A stretch of DNA of 64,000 nt, from positions 554,861 to 618,860 of the forward strand of contig VWZX01000276.1 in assembly GCA_013399015.1 (NCBI GenBank), written 5' to 3'. Position 1 is the first letter of the stretch, and every line of letters starts with the position of its first letter. Below are positions 47,840-59,300 of this stretch, one piece after another. The notes beneath the pieces were generated by a model, which did no database searches, was not told the origin of the DNA, and saw only the letters and a program-made list of their open reading frames with translations. This DNA comes from Galbula dea (Eukaryota; Chordata; Aves; Piciformes; Galbulidae). The position numbers and the translations under genes are program-made.

Positions 47840-49020
47840 TTCTTAGAAAGCAGATGCACAGGTTCAACAGTTGCGCACTGTGTGGCACCTAACATCCAAA
47901 GAAAGCCTGTGTCTCTGAGGGAATTGCTTGGCTATAGCTCTCAAGCTTCTCCCACTTTCTGCTCTGATTCTTGCTCTGGTTGGTTTCTCCAGCTAGATCA
48001 CAACCTCTAGTATCCTCTTACATTTCACTCCTATCTTTTATCAGTTTGTTTGATTGCTTGGTTTCCTTTTTTTCCCCCCTAGAGAGGTAAAGCCAAATCT
48101 AGAAGGACTCAGTGCCTAAGGCAGCATTTCAGTTCAGCTCAGGATTCTTCAATCAAATTAGTTTCCTAATAGTTGAAATTTCTCCCCCCACTTAGCAAAC
48201 TCTTTCAGTACTAACCTGAGCAGTTCAGTGTTTCAGACTGACCAGGTTTCAAATACTAGGCAGAGAAACCACTTCCTTCTCTGTGGCTCTTAATTTGGTG
48301 TCTTGAACTCAAGTGATGATGTGTAACACCTAGCTTTTCCTCAGATATAATTGTGACTCTTTCCTTTTAAAATAGTCAAATTTTAAGTGACAGTGGAGCC
48401 CACCCTTAAGATTATCATCAGTGGTCACAGCAATTACCATGGAAGAGAGAGACCCAGACAAAAAATTTGGAATTATACAGAATTTTTACTATCAGATAAG
48501 CTTAAACTTTAGGCTATAGAGTTGAGATCAAATCTCTCCTGCAGTTTTTCATGTAAATTAAATGACAGGTTTCCTGGTAAACACTGAATTTGTACCTAAA
48601 TATTTATCCCTACACTAAATTCTTCAGTCTGTTTCTGTCTTGAAGAATTATTTTATTTTCATTATTCAGCACCTGTAATGTGACTGTTAACAGTTTTTGA
48701 CTTAATTGTGTATTTGCATTTCACTTATTGCAGCTTGTCCGAATATCTCTTTCTGTCTTAATTTAGCTACTTGAGGTACAACCAGCAGAGTAGCTACAGC
48801 ATCATGCAATTACAGGTCAGAAGCTGTGGTTAAAAATCCAGAGAATTAGCTTGTCACTTGAAATGCTCAGTGAATAAGCAAGTGTTATTAAATTCACTTT
48901 CATAGAGCACTCCCACCGTGTCTTGCAGTAACATCTTTGATGCTGGGAAAGAAGGAAAGCTCTGTTACCTTAGGGTATGTGAAGTCCAAGAAAAAGGTTT
49001 AATAAAAGGTTGCTACAAGG
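47840..49020 (+). other. TMED11: probable TMED11 3' untranslated region
   Basis: AT-rich sequence without a sustained ORF or CR1, running from the TMED11 stop to just past an AATAAA at 49001-49006 that is followed by GT-rich sequence. The extent is inferred from this signal only. Confidence 0.5.
49001..49006 (+). promoter_or_regulatory. candidate TMED11 polyadenylation signal (AATAAA)
   Basis: AATAAA followed within about 10-25 bp by a GGTTGCTACAAGGTTGTGG-type GT-rich stretch, as in typical cleavage sites. About 1.16 kb after the stop codon. Confidence 0.5.
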
Positions 49021-49782
49021 TTGTGGATCAGACTTTAGTAGATAGGCTCCTAGCTACTTCCCAATGACAAATGTAACTTACCTCCTTGACAATATCCTTA
49101 GGCTTTTAAACCAAAAGGAGAAGCAGCATGGCAGAACTTATAAAGGAGCTGATTATGTTCCTCTGTGTTAATTAGGTCTATATTCAAACCCAGCACTGAG
49201 ACTTGAAGCCTTGACTATAGCTTGAGAAGGCTCCTTTCTTTAGCTATAATAATAATTAAATATCTTTGCTTTGATGAAATGTTTTCAGTCTCCTTAAAGA
49301 TTTTTTAATTAACACCATAAAGCAGAAGCTGAATCATAGCTCTTTTGGGAAGGACTTTGGGGTGGGGGTGGCACTAATTTTCATGAAGTTAAAAGCTGGA
49401 GGTTGCTCCTATGCAGTCTGTGGCTCTGAGCTGCAAGTTGCCCTGGGTTTATTCACTCTAAGAAATGAGAATCAAAACTCCTCATTCTGCCCTTTTTTGC
49501 TCACCAAAAAAAGCACCAACAAACCTGTGACAGTAAATTAGTAACATTCCCAGATCCCTGCATTTAGCTGAGTAAAAAGCCACTACCCTTCCCCATATGC
49601 TTCCTGTCCTCTGCTCCATGGCCACGTCTGTGAGGAAGGAGAACAGTGCTCCTAGTGAGGTACCTGCTCAAAGCCCTGTCCAGTTCAACTGCCCATGGCT
49701 GAGGAGGAGAAGGGCAGTTCCTCAGGGAGGATCCCCTGTGTGAGCAGTGCCTCCTGTGAGTGGGAGGTGCCCTGTACCACTG
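49021..49782. other. TMED11-RNF212 interval before the minisatellite
   Basis: Short intergenic stretch whose GC content rises toward RNF212. No repeat or ORF is supported. Confidence 0.5.
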
Positions 49783-50090
49783 ACCTCAGGGTCCTGCAGC
49801 ATTCCCCTCAGGGTCCTGCACCATTAACCTCAGGGTCCTGCACCATTCGCCTCAGGGTCCTGCACCACCGACCTCAGGGCCTTGAACCATTGACCTCAGG
49901 GCCTTGAACCCCTTACCTCAGGGCCTCGAACCATTGACCTCAGGGCCTTGAACCCTTCACCTCAGGACCTTGAACCCTTCACCTCAGGGCCTTGAACCAT
50001 TGACCTCAGGGCCTTGAACCCTTCACCTCAGGGCCTCGAACCCCTCCTCTCAGTGCCTTGCACCCCTCATCTCAGGGCCTAGCCGTGCCT
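49783..50090 (+). repeat. 22-bp minisatellite, 14 copies, upstream of RNF212
   Basis: Unit ACCTCAGGGCCTTGAACC plus four variable bases. Unit starts fall exactly every 22 bp (49783, 49805, 49827 and so on to 50069) with no insertion or deletion. The first four copies carry TCCTGCACC where most later ones carry CCTTGAACC. The last four bases of each unit vary (ATTG, CTTC, CCTT). It ends about 120 bp before the RNF212 start codon and so probably lies in its promoter or 5' leader. Confidence 0.95.
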
Positions 50091-50104
50091 CAACCCGGAG
50101 GACG

Positions 50105-50125
50105 ATGGCGGAGGGAGGCCTGTAG
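50105..50125 (+). other. short upstream ORF in the probable RNF212 leader
   Basis: ATG at 50105 with A at -3 and G at +4 (strong Kozak context) opens a six-codon frame (MAEGGL) ended by TAG at 50123. The RNF212 start at 50208 has C at -3, a weaker context. It matters only if transcription starts upstream of 50105. Confidence 0.4.
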
Positions 50126-50207
50126 GCTCTTCCTTGAGGGCGACAAGGAGAGTCAAACCCTACCTGAAGCACCTGGCACCTGCCAGAGCCTCCTGCCCTT
50201 CAGCCCC

Positions 50208-50319
50208 ATGGCCATGCCGATCTTCTGCAACGTCTGCTTCTGTGAGCCCCGCAAGCCCTCGCCGTGCTTCCACCTGACAAGCTGTGGCCATGTCGTCTGT
50301 GAGATTTGCCTCCAGAAAG
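50208..50319 (+). CDS. RNF212: RNF212 exon 1
   Basis: Start codon and first half of the RING finger (FCNVCF, CGHVVCEICLQK). Donor AAAG/GTAATG at 50320, phase 1. The exon is GC-rich compared with its surroundings, consistent with a promoter-proximal exon. Confidence 0.95.
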
Positions 50320-53300
50320 GTAATGGCTGCTGCAGGTGCCCACAGCTTGTCCCTCTGCTTCAGGGGGGCCAGGCAGTGCTGGTGGGCACCCTTCTACCTT
50401 AACCATTACCATTTCTGACTCAGGGTGGGGGAAAAAAAGGAAAGCCTGAGTGTTTCTTCTTGTCAATGAAGGTTACTGAGAAAGCCTTGTAATCCTTGCT
50501 ATTGATTTTCTTCAGATAGCAAAACCTACTGATGTCTGCCTCCAAGTGACTCTGGCAGGAGCAAGGTGGCTTTGGGTGCAAGCCTCAGCCACAGAAGACT
50601 AAAGACTTCAATAAAAGTTGGGGCTAGATGCTCTTATGAACTAAGATTGCATGGTAGAAACAAAGAGATGGCATTCTGTTCTGTTTAATTATGGAAAGAG
50701 CATGCTTTTTAATGAGGGGAAAGAGCAAGTGCAAAATAAAGCATTGGCTTTGGGCAGCTTTTGCTGCTCGTCCTAACATACTGTAAGTCTCTGTGTTGCC
50801 ACTGTCATTTTTCAGCATCATTAGGAGGATTGGAGGTGAAGAAGAGGAAATGGCCTCAAGTTGTGCTGAGGGAGGTTCAGGTTGGATACTAAGAAAACTT
50901 TCTTCCCTGCAAGAGTGGTTGGGCATTGGAAGAGGCTGCCCAAGGCAGTGATGGAGTCACCATCCCTGGAGGAGTTCAGAAGATGTCTAGATGTGGCACT
51001 TGGTGATAAGTGTCATGGTGGTGTTGGGTCTGATGATCTTGGAGGTCTTTTCCAACCTTAATGATTCTATGATAATTATGTTTTGAAGCTCTTGTATGCA
51101 ATTCCTGAGTCATATTCAGGGAGTCCTGTGGTGTGATGAGGTGAAGATCTGTGGGAAAGGTAGTGGAATAAGGAAATTGCTTTTCAAAAAATAACACCAC
51201 CCAAAAGCAGACAAATATCATGCTTTTCTCTTTGAGGTCATGCTAAATGTCCTAGTTTTTGTAAGGGCACAGAATGATAGATCTGCATTGGAGAATTTAA
51301 AACTTTTGACTAAAATTTTTCACAGGGTTGACAGGGTCATAAAATGCAGCCTTTGAATAACAACTTGCAGGCTCCTAGAACCCAAACAACACCTTTACTT
51401 TCTGTTCAGAGTATTATTTGGCAGAAAAAAACCCCCTGAGACACTACTTTTTTTTTTTCCTTGTGAATTCAATAATAATCATGGTATCATTGCAGTTGGG
51501 AATAATCTCTAAGATTGTAAAGTCCAACCACTAACCTAACACTGCCAAGACACCACTAAACCATATCCTAGGTGCCACATCTACATAGTTTTGATCCCCT
51601 CCAGGGATGGTGACTCCACCACTGCCCTGGACAGCCTGAGTCAACGCCTAACAATTCTTTCTGTCAAGAAATTTTGCCTTATATCCAACCTAAACCTTCT
51701 CTGGTGCAATATGAGGCCATTTCCTCTTGTCCATAATGATGATATCACAATTAAAATGTATTTACTCTTTAAAGATGTTTGTAAAGGTTGATCCTTAGGC
51801 TCCTTAGAAAGGAGGCAGCTAGTAAAAGTATCAATTATTCATACTGGAGTAATGTGCATTTAGGTATCTGTTGATATGTTAGCAGCTAGTTAGAGACATT
51901 TCTAAAAGATGATCAAGTTTTAAAAAGCAATTTGATGAATTCCTCACTGCAAATACTCACAAGGGAGAATTATTAATACTTTGAAGTGCAGGTTTCATAT
52001 ATTTTATCACTAGAGCCAGACTGAGCCCCAACCAAAAAGTTGTTTATCTGTCTATCTAACTTGTTAGTGCACTTCAGCATACATTTAATTAACCCAGGCA
52101 GGTGCTCCTCATTAAATCAAGGGAACTCAAAGTCACCTGCATTCAGTGGCACTAATGATACTCATCAAATCATTTGCAGGAGCAAGGCCTGGTGGCAGTC
52201 ATAGATGTCTTCCCTGTGCAACTGTGTAGAATGGTTATAGAATGAAATTCTTTACCATCTTTATTTGCATTTCTTCTATAACCTTCAAGTTCCTTCCACC
52301 ATTTCCAAACAGAGGGTTAGGCATCAAATGCTGTTCAAAATGTATGGCATATATCTTCATTTTGCTGGATATTTTAGATGTGCCTTTCCCTCACAGGCAA
52401 AAGAGATGAGTGTTTGATCTGCAGAGCTCCTTGTCGAACACTGGTCCTTTCAAAGCAGGTAAGGGAAGCTTTAGCAGTGTTGGATTGCATTCCTCTGTGC
52501 TTTGCTTCACAGCTGAGTTATTTTGCACTCCAAAATACTGCCCTTTTGGTTGCAGACTGTAAGAGGCATGTTGACTGGGGATAGGTTGGTAGACTGAGAT
52601 GCTCATGGACTCCATGCCTTTTAGTTCTTCAGCTGAAAGCCTGGAGAGGATTTTTAGGTTTTCAGGCTCTGCTGGGCTGTGAATCACTCCAGCTTTTCAA
52701 GAAACTCTGTAACATCAGCAGCTCCTTTCCAAATGGGGATAAGTGCTTACTGGCTTTGGCATTTGTACAGCAGAGCAAGTGGATTGTTAGGAATTCTTTT
52801 GTGTAATGGGCTGAATCAAAATCTGCATGGTGGTGCCTCAGTGTTTTCAAGTGCAGTGCTTCCCCCTCCCCCCAGTCTTCTTTTAAGCTTAACTATTTTC
52901 CTGCTGGCCACATGATTAAGAGAGGATCTGAAATATTGCTGGGAATTCTTCTTATTCATTAGAGAATGAATAGCTTTTAATTCCCTTTCTTTAGCAATGA
53001 GTAGAAAGTTTTAGTTTTCCCATTTCTCCCAGGAGCTCTCTTCTCCTTAGCTGATGTCATAAATGGGGTGTGAAAACATTCTTTTCCTAGTCTGATGCCT
53101 ACCCTAAGAGACAAGCCTACCTTAAAATGATAGAAGAAAAATGCCAAAAGCTTTCAGTACAGCTAACACATGAAGTCCTACAAGGCTATAAGGCACTGAT
53201 GTATATGAGGTGAAGGATAATTTGGAACAAACCCTGAAGAGGTGACCTTGAAAGGAGGGCATGATTTTTGTAGCTGTGTTTAAAACTGAGCTGCTGTGTA

Positions 53301-56300
53301 TCTAAATCCAGACATCTCTGCCTCTAAACACTGTAGAAACAAAATGAAACTGTTCTTTTAGTTCATATTGGTGAACACAGAACCTTGCAGAACTGGAACA
53401 GGGTGAAGAAGACAATGATACCAACCCCAAATATAAATACAACAAAACAGCAGAGTGCAAACAGAATGCAGAGTGACAATGTACAGAGTAATCAAAGAAA
53501 AGAACCAAAAAGTCCTTCCTAAGACTTCTAAAGGAAGTATTTTTATAAGCTTTCTCTATCAGCCTCTCCTAGCTACAAGTTTAGTTAGTAATTTCAGTTG
53601 CCAGGGACCCCTGGAGATCCTCTTGTCCAACACTTTGCTCAAATCCAAGCTAATGTTGAAGTTAGATCAGTCTTAAATTGCAGCATTTCAACAGAGCTTG
53701 AGGATTTGCTTCAAAAATGCTGAATGAATTAAAACATGCAACGATTGGGATACTAACCAAAATATTAGATGTTTTGTAGGGACCTGCCACTCCTCTGGAG
53801 CACTGGAAGGAAGCAAATTACCATATTCTTTGGGAAGAAAAAAAAAAAAGCTATTCATGATGATTGCTTAGCCTTGATTAAGAACAGATAATATGATTGG
53901 GATGATAATTAAAGATGCATCTAAAAAAGTCATGGCTTTATAAATCAGAAGCCTGAGTGGAAATATACCTGGTAACCTTTATGATCTTGATGCTATGGAA
54001 GAATTCCCAATCAGTAGGAGGTCCTATAAATGTGTTTAAACTCATTAAATTGTGTATTGGGGTAATCAACACCTCCACATGAAATATTCTCCTCTTTACA
54101 GTAATGTGTGCTTGTCACCTATAGATCTGCCTTCTATGTCCCATGATTCCCACTTGCTTTCTCCCAGAGGATGCTTAACTGTTCTGATAAATCAGAATTA
54201 AGATATAAATCTGTTGCAAAGCCAGGTTATGGATTTAGCTCCTCAATGGCATTGGTTTTCATACCTAGGAGACTCCATTCCCTCTTATTATGACAAACAC
54301 ATAAAAGAAGCACACCCTGAAAATGGGTTTGGCAAATGCTGCTCTGATTTAGTCTTGGGTATTTGACTTTCTACTAACACTTGACCATTTTTGGAGTAGC
54401 TGTAAACACTGTCTCTTTCTATGTTTGTGTTTTGGAATAGATGTAACTATTATCTCTCTCTGTTTACTCCAAAAGTAGCAAAGCCTAATGGTTACTTTTC
54501 TTTCTTTTTTTTTGTTTATAGTTTAAGTGCTAGCATGTTTCTTTTTATCTTCTGAGTAGCCTAGAAAGCTGTTGCTTCACTCACAGGTTGGCTACTTCTT
54601 AAGTTTTCAATTTTTTTTAAACTTTTGGACCATCTTTTCTACTTCTGGGATTAATTTATACTTTCCCTGCAAGGATTTGAGTTCTTTCTGACTGGACTTT
54701 GATAGGTGGTTCCTTACATGAAAGATGCCTTTTGTTTCTGGGACAATTATTTAAGTATGATGAGAGATTTTGGGTGTTATTTTAATTCAAATTTGGTTGG
54801 TTGTAAAGCTCCCTTTTATTTTACAATCACAATATAACAAAGAGAACCTTCCACTTCACAGTTTACAGGTAGATATGAGGTAGATTTAGGATGTCAGGTA
54901 GTGCTAGGACTAGGGGGAATGGATGCAAACTAGAGGAGAGGAGAAATAGATTGGACAGTAGGAGGAAGTTCTTCACTGTGAGGGTGGGGAGACACTGGAA
55001 CAGGTTGCCCAGAGAGGTTGTGGAAGCTCCATCCCTGGAAGCTTTTAAGGCCAGGCTGGATGGGGCTGTGGGCAAGCTGATCTAGTGGGAGGTGTCCCTG
55101 GCAGGCAGGGGGGTTGGAAGTAGATGATCTTTAAGGTCCTATGCAACTCCGACAGTTCTAGGATTCTGTGATTCTATATTGGGGTTTTTTTACTCAATTT
55201 CTCACTTTTAAAGGCTGTTTACTGTTTGTCTGTTCTAACTCAAACTAAGACACTGTTACACTAGAAAATAGTAGAAATATGATCACTGCTCTTTTTTAGT
55301 GATAGAACTATTTTAACTCAGTACTCTAACTACCATCACTATTGTGGAATTGTATTTTGTTTGGTTTGTTTGTGACTAAATTAGGAAAATGTGTTTTCTG
55401 GATGGTGCTTTAACTAAGTTATCTACATTACAACATTTTCCTTGAACATCCTCTGGAAATGGCTATTGTCTTAGTTCCAGTAAGTATCTATGTGCTGTAG
55501 AAAACAAAAGCCCAAAGCCTTCCAGATGGTTAATAAAGGAATTAAACTAATCTCAGTTTCTCTATCATTCTACTCCTGATCTGTCCAGTTTTTAATTTAT
55601 AAACCAATTTAAGGACTTCTTCATGAAATGCTTTATTTAATGACTTGCAAATTGCAAACCCCAAACAGTTGCAATAACATCTTGGAACTAAAAATGCTGA
55701 CCTTGCTGTACTTTCTTTTCTTGGCAGACAAATCCTGATATTCAATCACTGTTCATGGGAATAGATACATTATGCAAGAAATATTCAAAAGAAATAACAC
55801 AGGTGAATCCATCTTAATACTTTTCAACTCTCTAAAATAATCAGTAGCTTCTGATTCTGATGTAAAAAATGCAGGAGTGAATGCTTGAAAATGAATGCAT
55901 GCCTGTTACCATCTTTCATTCCTTCATTCCAGCTTCACAGTTCTTAAGAAAGCATAAACTGTTCATCATGGTCACTGCTTATGTTTTCAAACTCTCCCTG
56001 AGGACCACCAATCTGGTTATTTGAATGGTCTAAAATCACCTTCAATGCCATGCAGTGAAAAATTAGATCTGCCAGTAGCTGCAACATGCCCTGCCAGTGT
56101 GCCCTAAGTATTGCAGGAAAACCTTACATGCTGAACCCCAGACTCCCAGCATGGTGGGAGTCAGAAGGAACCTCTAGGGATCATCTATTCCACCCCCTCT
56201 GCTCCAGCAGGGTCACCCACAGCAGTTTGCCCAGGATCACCTCCACACAAGGAGACTCCACAACCTCTCTGGGCAGCCTGGGCCAGGGCTCCAACACCCT

Positions 56301-59300
56301 CACACCAAAGAAGTTTCTCCTCCTGCTCGGGTGGAATCTCCTGTGTTGCAGTTTGTGCCCAGTGCCCCTTGGCCTGGCCCTGGCCACCACTGAGCAGAGC
56401 CTGGGTTTATCCTCTCAAGGTTTTTCTTCTCAGTTGTCTCCATCCCTCCACATTTTCTGAAAGTTTTCTTACACTTGAGAAGAAAGATTTATGAAGAAGT
56501 TATTGCCCAGTGTAACTTGTTCCTCAAGCTCTGCTCTTGCCTTCCCTGTGTGTTTTTACTTTAAAGCAGTCATGGTTTATGATCCTCATTTGCACACAAG
56601 AAGTGCTTACACACCACCAGACAGTGTCTAACAATTATTTTTTAATTAACAGGCTATTTTTACAAGGCAAGTTGTAATTGCCAGGAGGAGACATTCCTTT
56701 TTATAGTGCCATTAATTTGATGTGTTTGCTTAGCACTAATGAATAAGAACCACCACAGCTAAACTGGCTTTCCAATGTCTTTATCTTGTTATTAAACATA
56801 GTGTTGAAAGAGAAATTCAGTGAAATAGATCTACCAACTCTAGGATAGGGGATAACAGATGAAATAAACTTCATAAGACTTTATCAGTGCTAATAACTTA
56901 GAATGTTTAGCTGGAAAGGATTTAAAGGAGATCTCTTCAATTCTAAAACATAGAAAAATCAGAGTATTGCCAAAAATCAACTTCTTAACTCATTATAGAG
57001 ATGGAGAAGTTCTTCTCCATTGTCTTCTTCATGCAGTTCTTCTAGGAGGCATAAATGTAGTTGGGTGAAGTTTGACAGGACTGTGTCTGATTTTAGATTT
57101 CAGCCTTTCAAGAAAAGCATCGTAAGCATTTGGCAGCATACAACAGGCAGAAGGTAACTGGGTGGGATTGTCTTGTTTTCATTGCTTCTGTTTGCCTTCT
57201 TACCTTGCTTTCTTTTTAGTTCACCTTTTATTGGAACACTTAGAATAAATACTCAGGATTTCCTCCTTCCTCAGGTTTTAATTGTTTAAAATCTGTGGAG
57301 ACTTTATTAGTTACTGTTACTCTTTGATAAAACAGATTTTAGCTGAAGGGCGACCAAGATATAGGTATATATCATATAGAGAGATATAAGGACCCAAATA
57401 TATTCAAAACCCAACAGTTATTCACCTTCTTTAAGGCATTTTGGCCTTAAAATGATGCAGTCCTACAGAGTGACAGGGTAAAGTATGTTGTTTCTGACAT
57501 CTGTCTTGGTCACTTCCTTAATCAAAGGAAAGAAAAGAAAGAAGAATACAAAAAATCAGATCTTACATCAATTAGATTTTGTCATTAATCTATTTGGCAG
57601 ATTTTCCCATCTGCAAAGGAGGATCCAATCTTCTGTAAACACTATGATTTTATAAGGGTATCTCAAATAATGGTATTCCAGAATTCAGATAACATTGTGA
57701 GGAGAAGTGTGAAAAGTTAACAAGATAACTTTTGATTTGTCCTCCAATCAAGATAGGAATAGTGCAAGTGATGAAACAGGAAGGTCACACAAGGGAAATT
57801 AAGGATAAAATACAGATGCATTATTGAGGTTACTGAGTCAATTTCTACACCCTTCATAAAATATAATGTATGATGAGAGCTGACCTGGTGTTCTTGACTC
57901 TAATGTTCTTCAGTTTTGCAAGCTCACAACATTCTTTACTGGAGATGTTTTGGGTTGTATCCATAGCATAATAGGAAGTATTCTTCACACAAGCTTGTTA
58001 CAAGCAGGTGCTGTAAAGAATTGAATAAGGTTTGACTCTGCAATAAGAATTATGAAAATATGGTATTTGGTATTTTTTAAGGGTTATTATTATCTTTTCC
58101 AGATCATTCCATATTAAACAGGCAGCATAACTTTTGCATCAGACATGGAAAAAGGGGAGGCAAATAAAAGCAAACTATTTTTAAGCCATTTCCTTAGTCT
58201 TCATTGATTACATTTGTCAAGTGTGTTGGGAATAAAACTAAGTCTGGAACTGCCAAAAAGAAACAGATCTTTTTTCAGACTGACTGTTTAATGGATCCAT
58301 AGGACAGCTGTAGCCACAATCAATCTGCACCAGGGATGATGTCTAAGATTAAGCCTGATAGAACCCAGCCTTTCAACACTTGAGCATCCCAGTTGTGTGA
58401 AAATGAAGTTGTAGATCACCCAAATAGATTCTGTTTCAATCTATGATTATCTCACAGATGTTGAAGTTGGAAGAATCTCTCAAGAAAGCATCACAACAAA
58501 TGCATCAGGCACAGGGGTAAGAGGTTTAATGCAGCAAAAGTAAATGAGGAGTAGTCTTTGTAATGAGACAACAGTACATTTAATTGATGAAACAATAAAA
58601 AAGCCATGCTTTGTTTGCCTCATATATTGTGTTTTATAAACTGAAGCATATTTTTACAGAAAGACCAGTGAGTTCTGCCATCAGATCCATTTTCTTCACA
58701 TCAACCAAGCCTGTGAGAAGGGAATGCTTCCATTTTTCAATTCAAGTCAGGAATTCTCTCTAAAAATGACCTTTTAGCAAACTGTATCATATAGATATTC
58801 AGTTTTACCTTTTTTTTTGCATTTACATACACATCTTTGTCTGTTTTTTCCAATGGCCTTTCCAGGATCAGCCTGGAAAGTGCTATAATATCTTTTGTAC
58901 TATCTAGCCATCTAGTTTTGTAACATGAATCTCATCTTCTCTGCTTCTAGTAAAAATCAACTTCTTAACTCATCATCATGCTTAGACCAAAGACAGAATT
59001 GTTCCTGAATTTCAGATTTGTCAGAGCTTTCCAAGAGCCTGGCCTAGGTCATCTCCTTTTGTGCCCAGTAGACATATTCCTCCTATTTATGGTAATTGGC
59101 AAAGGCATTGGTTTTATGCAGAATAGCATAAAAATGCCAACATTTCTCCTGATAACTAGATTGTTAAAGGTTGGGAAATGTGTCCATCAAAAGGAGGACT
59201 GTGGGGCTCAGCTCCTGTTCCCAGTTGTAGTTTAACATCTGTTGTTCCATAAAGTGCTTTGCCATAATGCTATCCTGAGCTGATATTGTTGGACAAGAAA

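Noticed and set aside
49783..50090. Possible CRISPR-like array because of regular repeats
   Set aside because: Units are contiguous 22-mers with no unique spacers, and the genome is a vertebrate nuclear genome.
58978..59235. 85-codon ORF in RNF212 intron 5
   Set aside because: No homology and no need for it in the exon chain; phases join exon 5 directly to exon 6.
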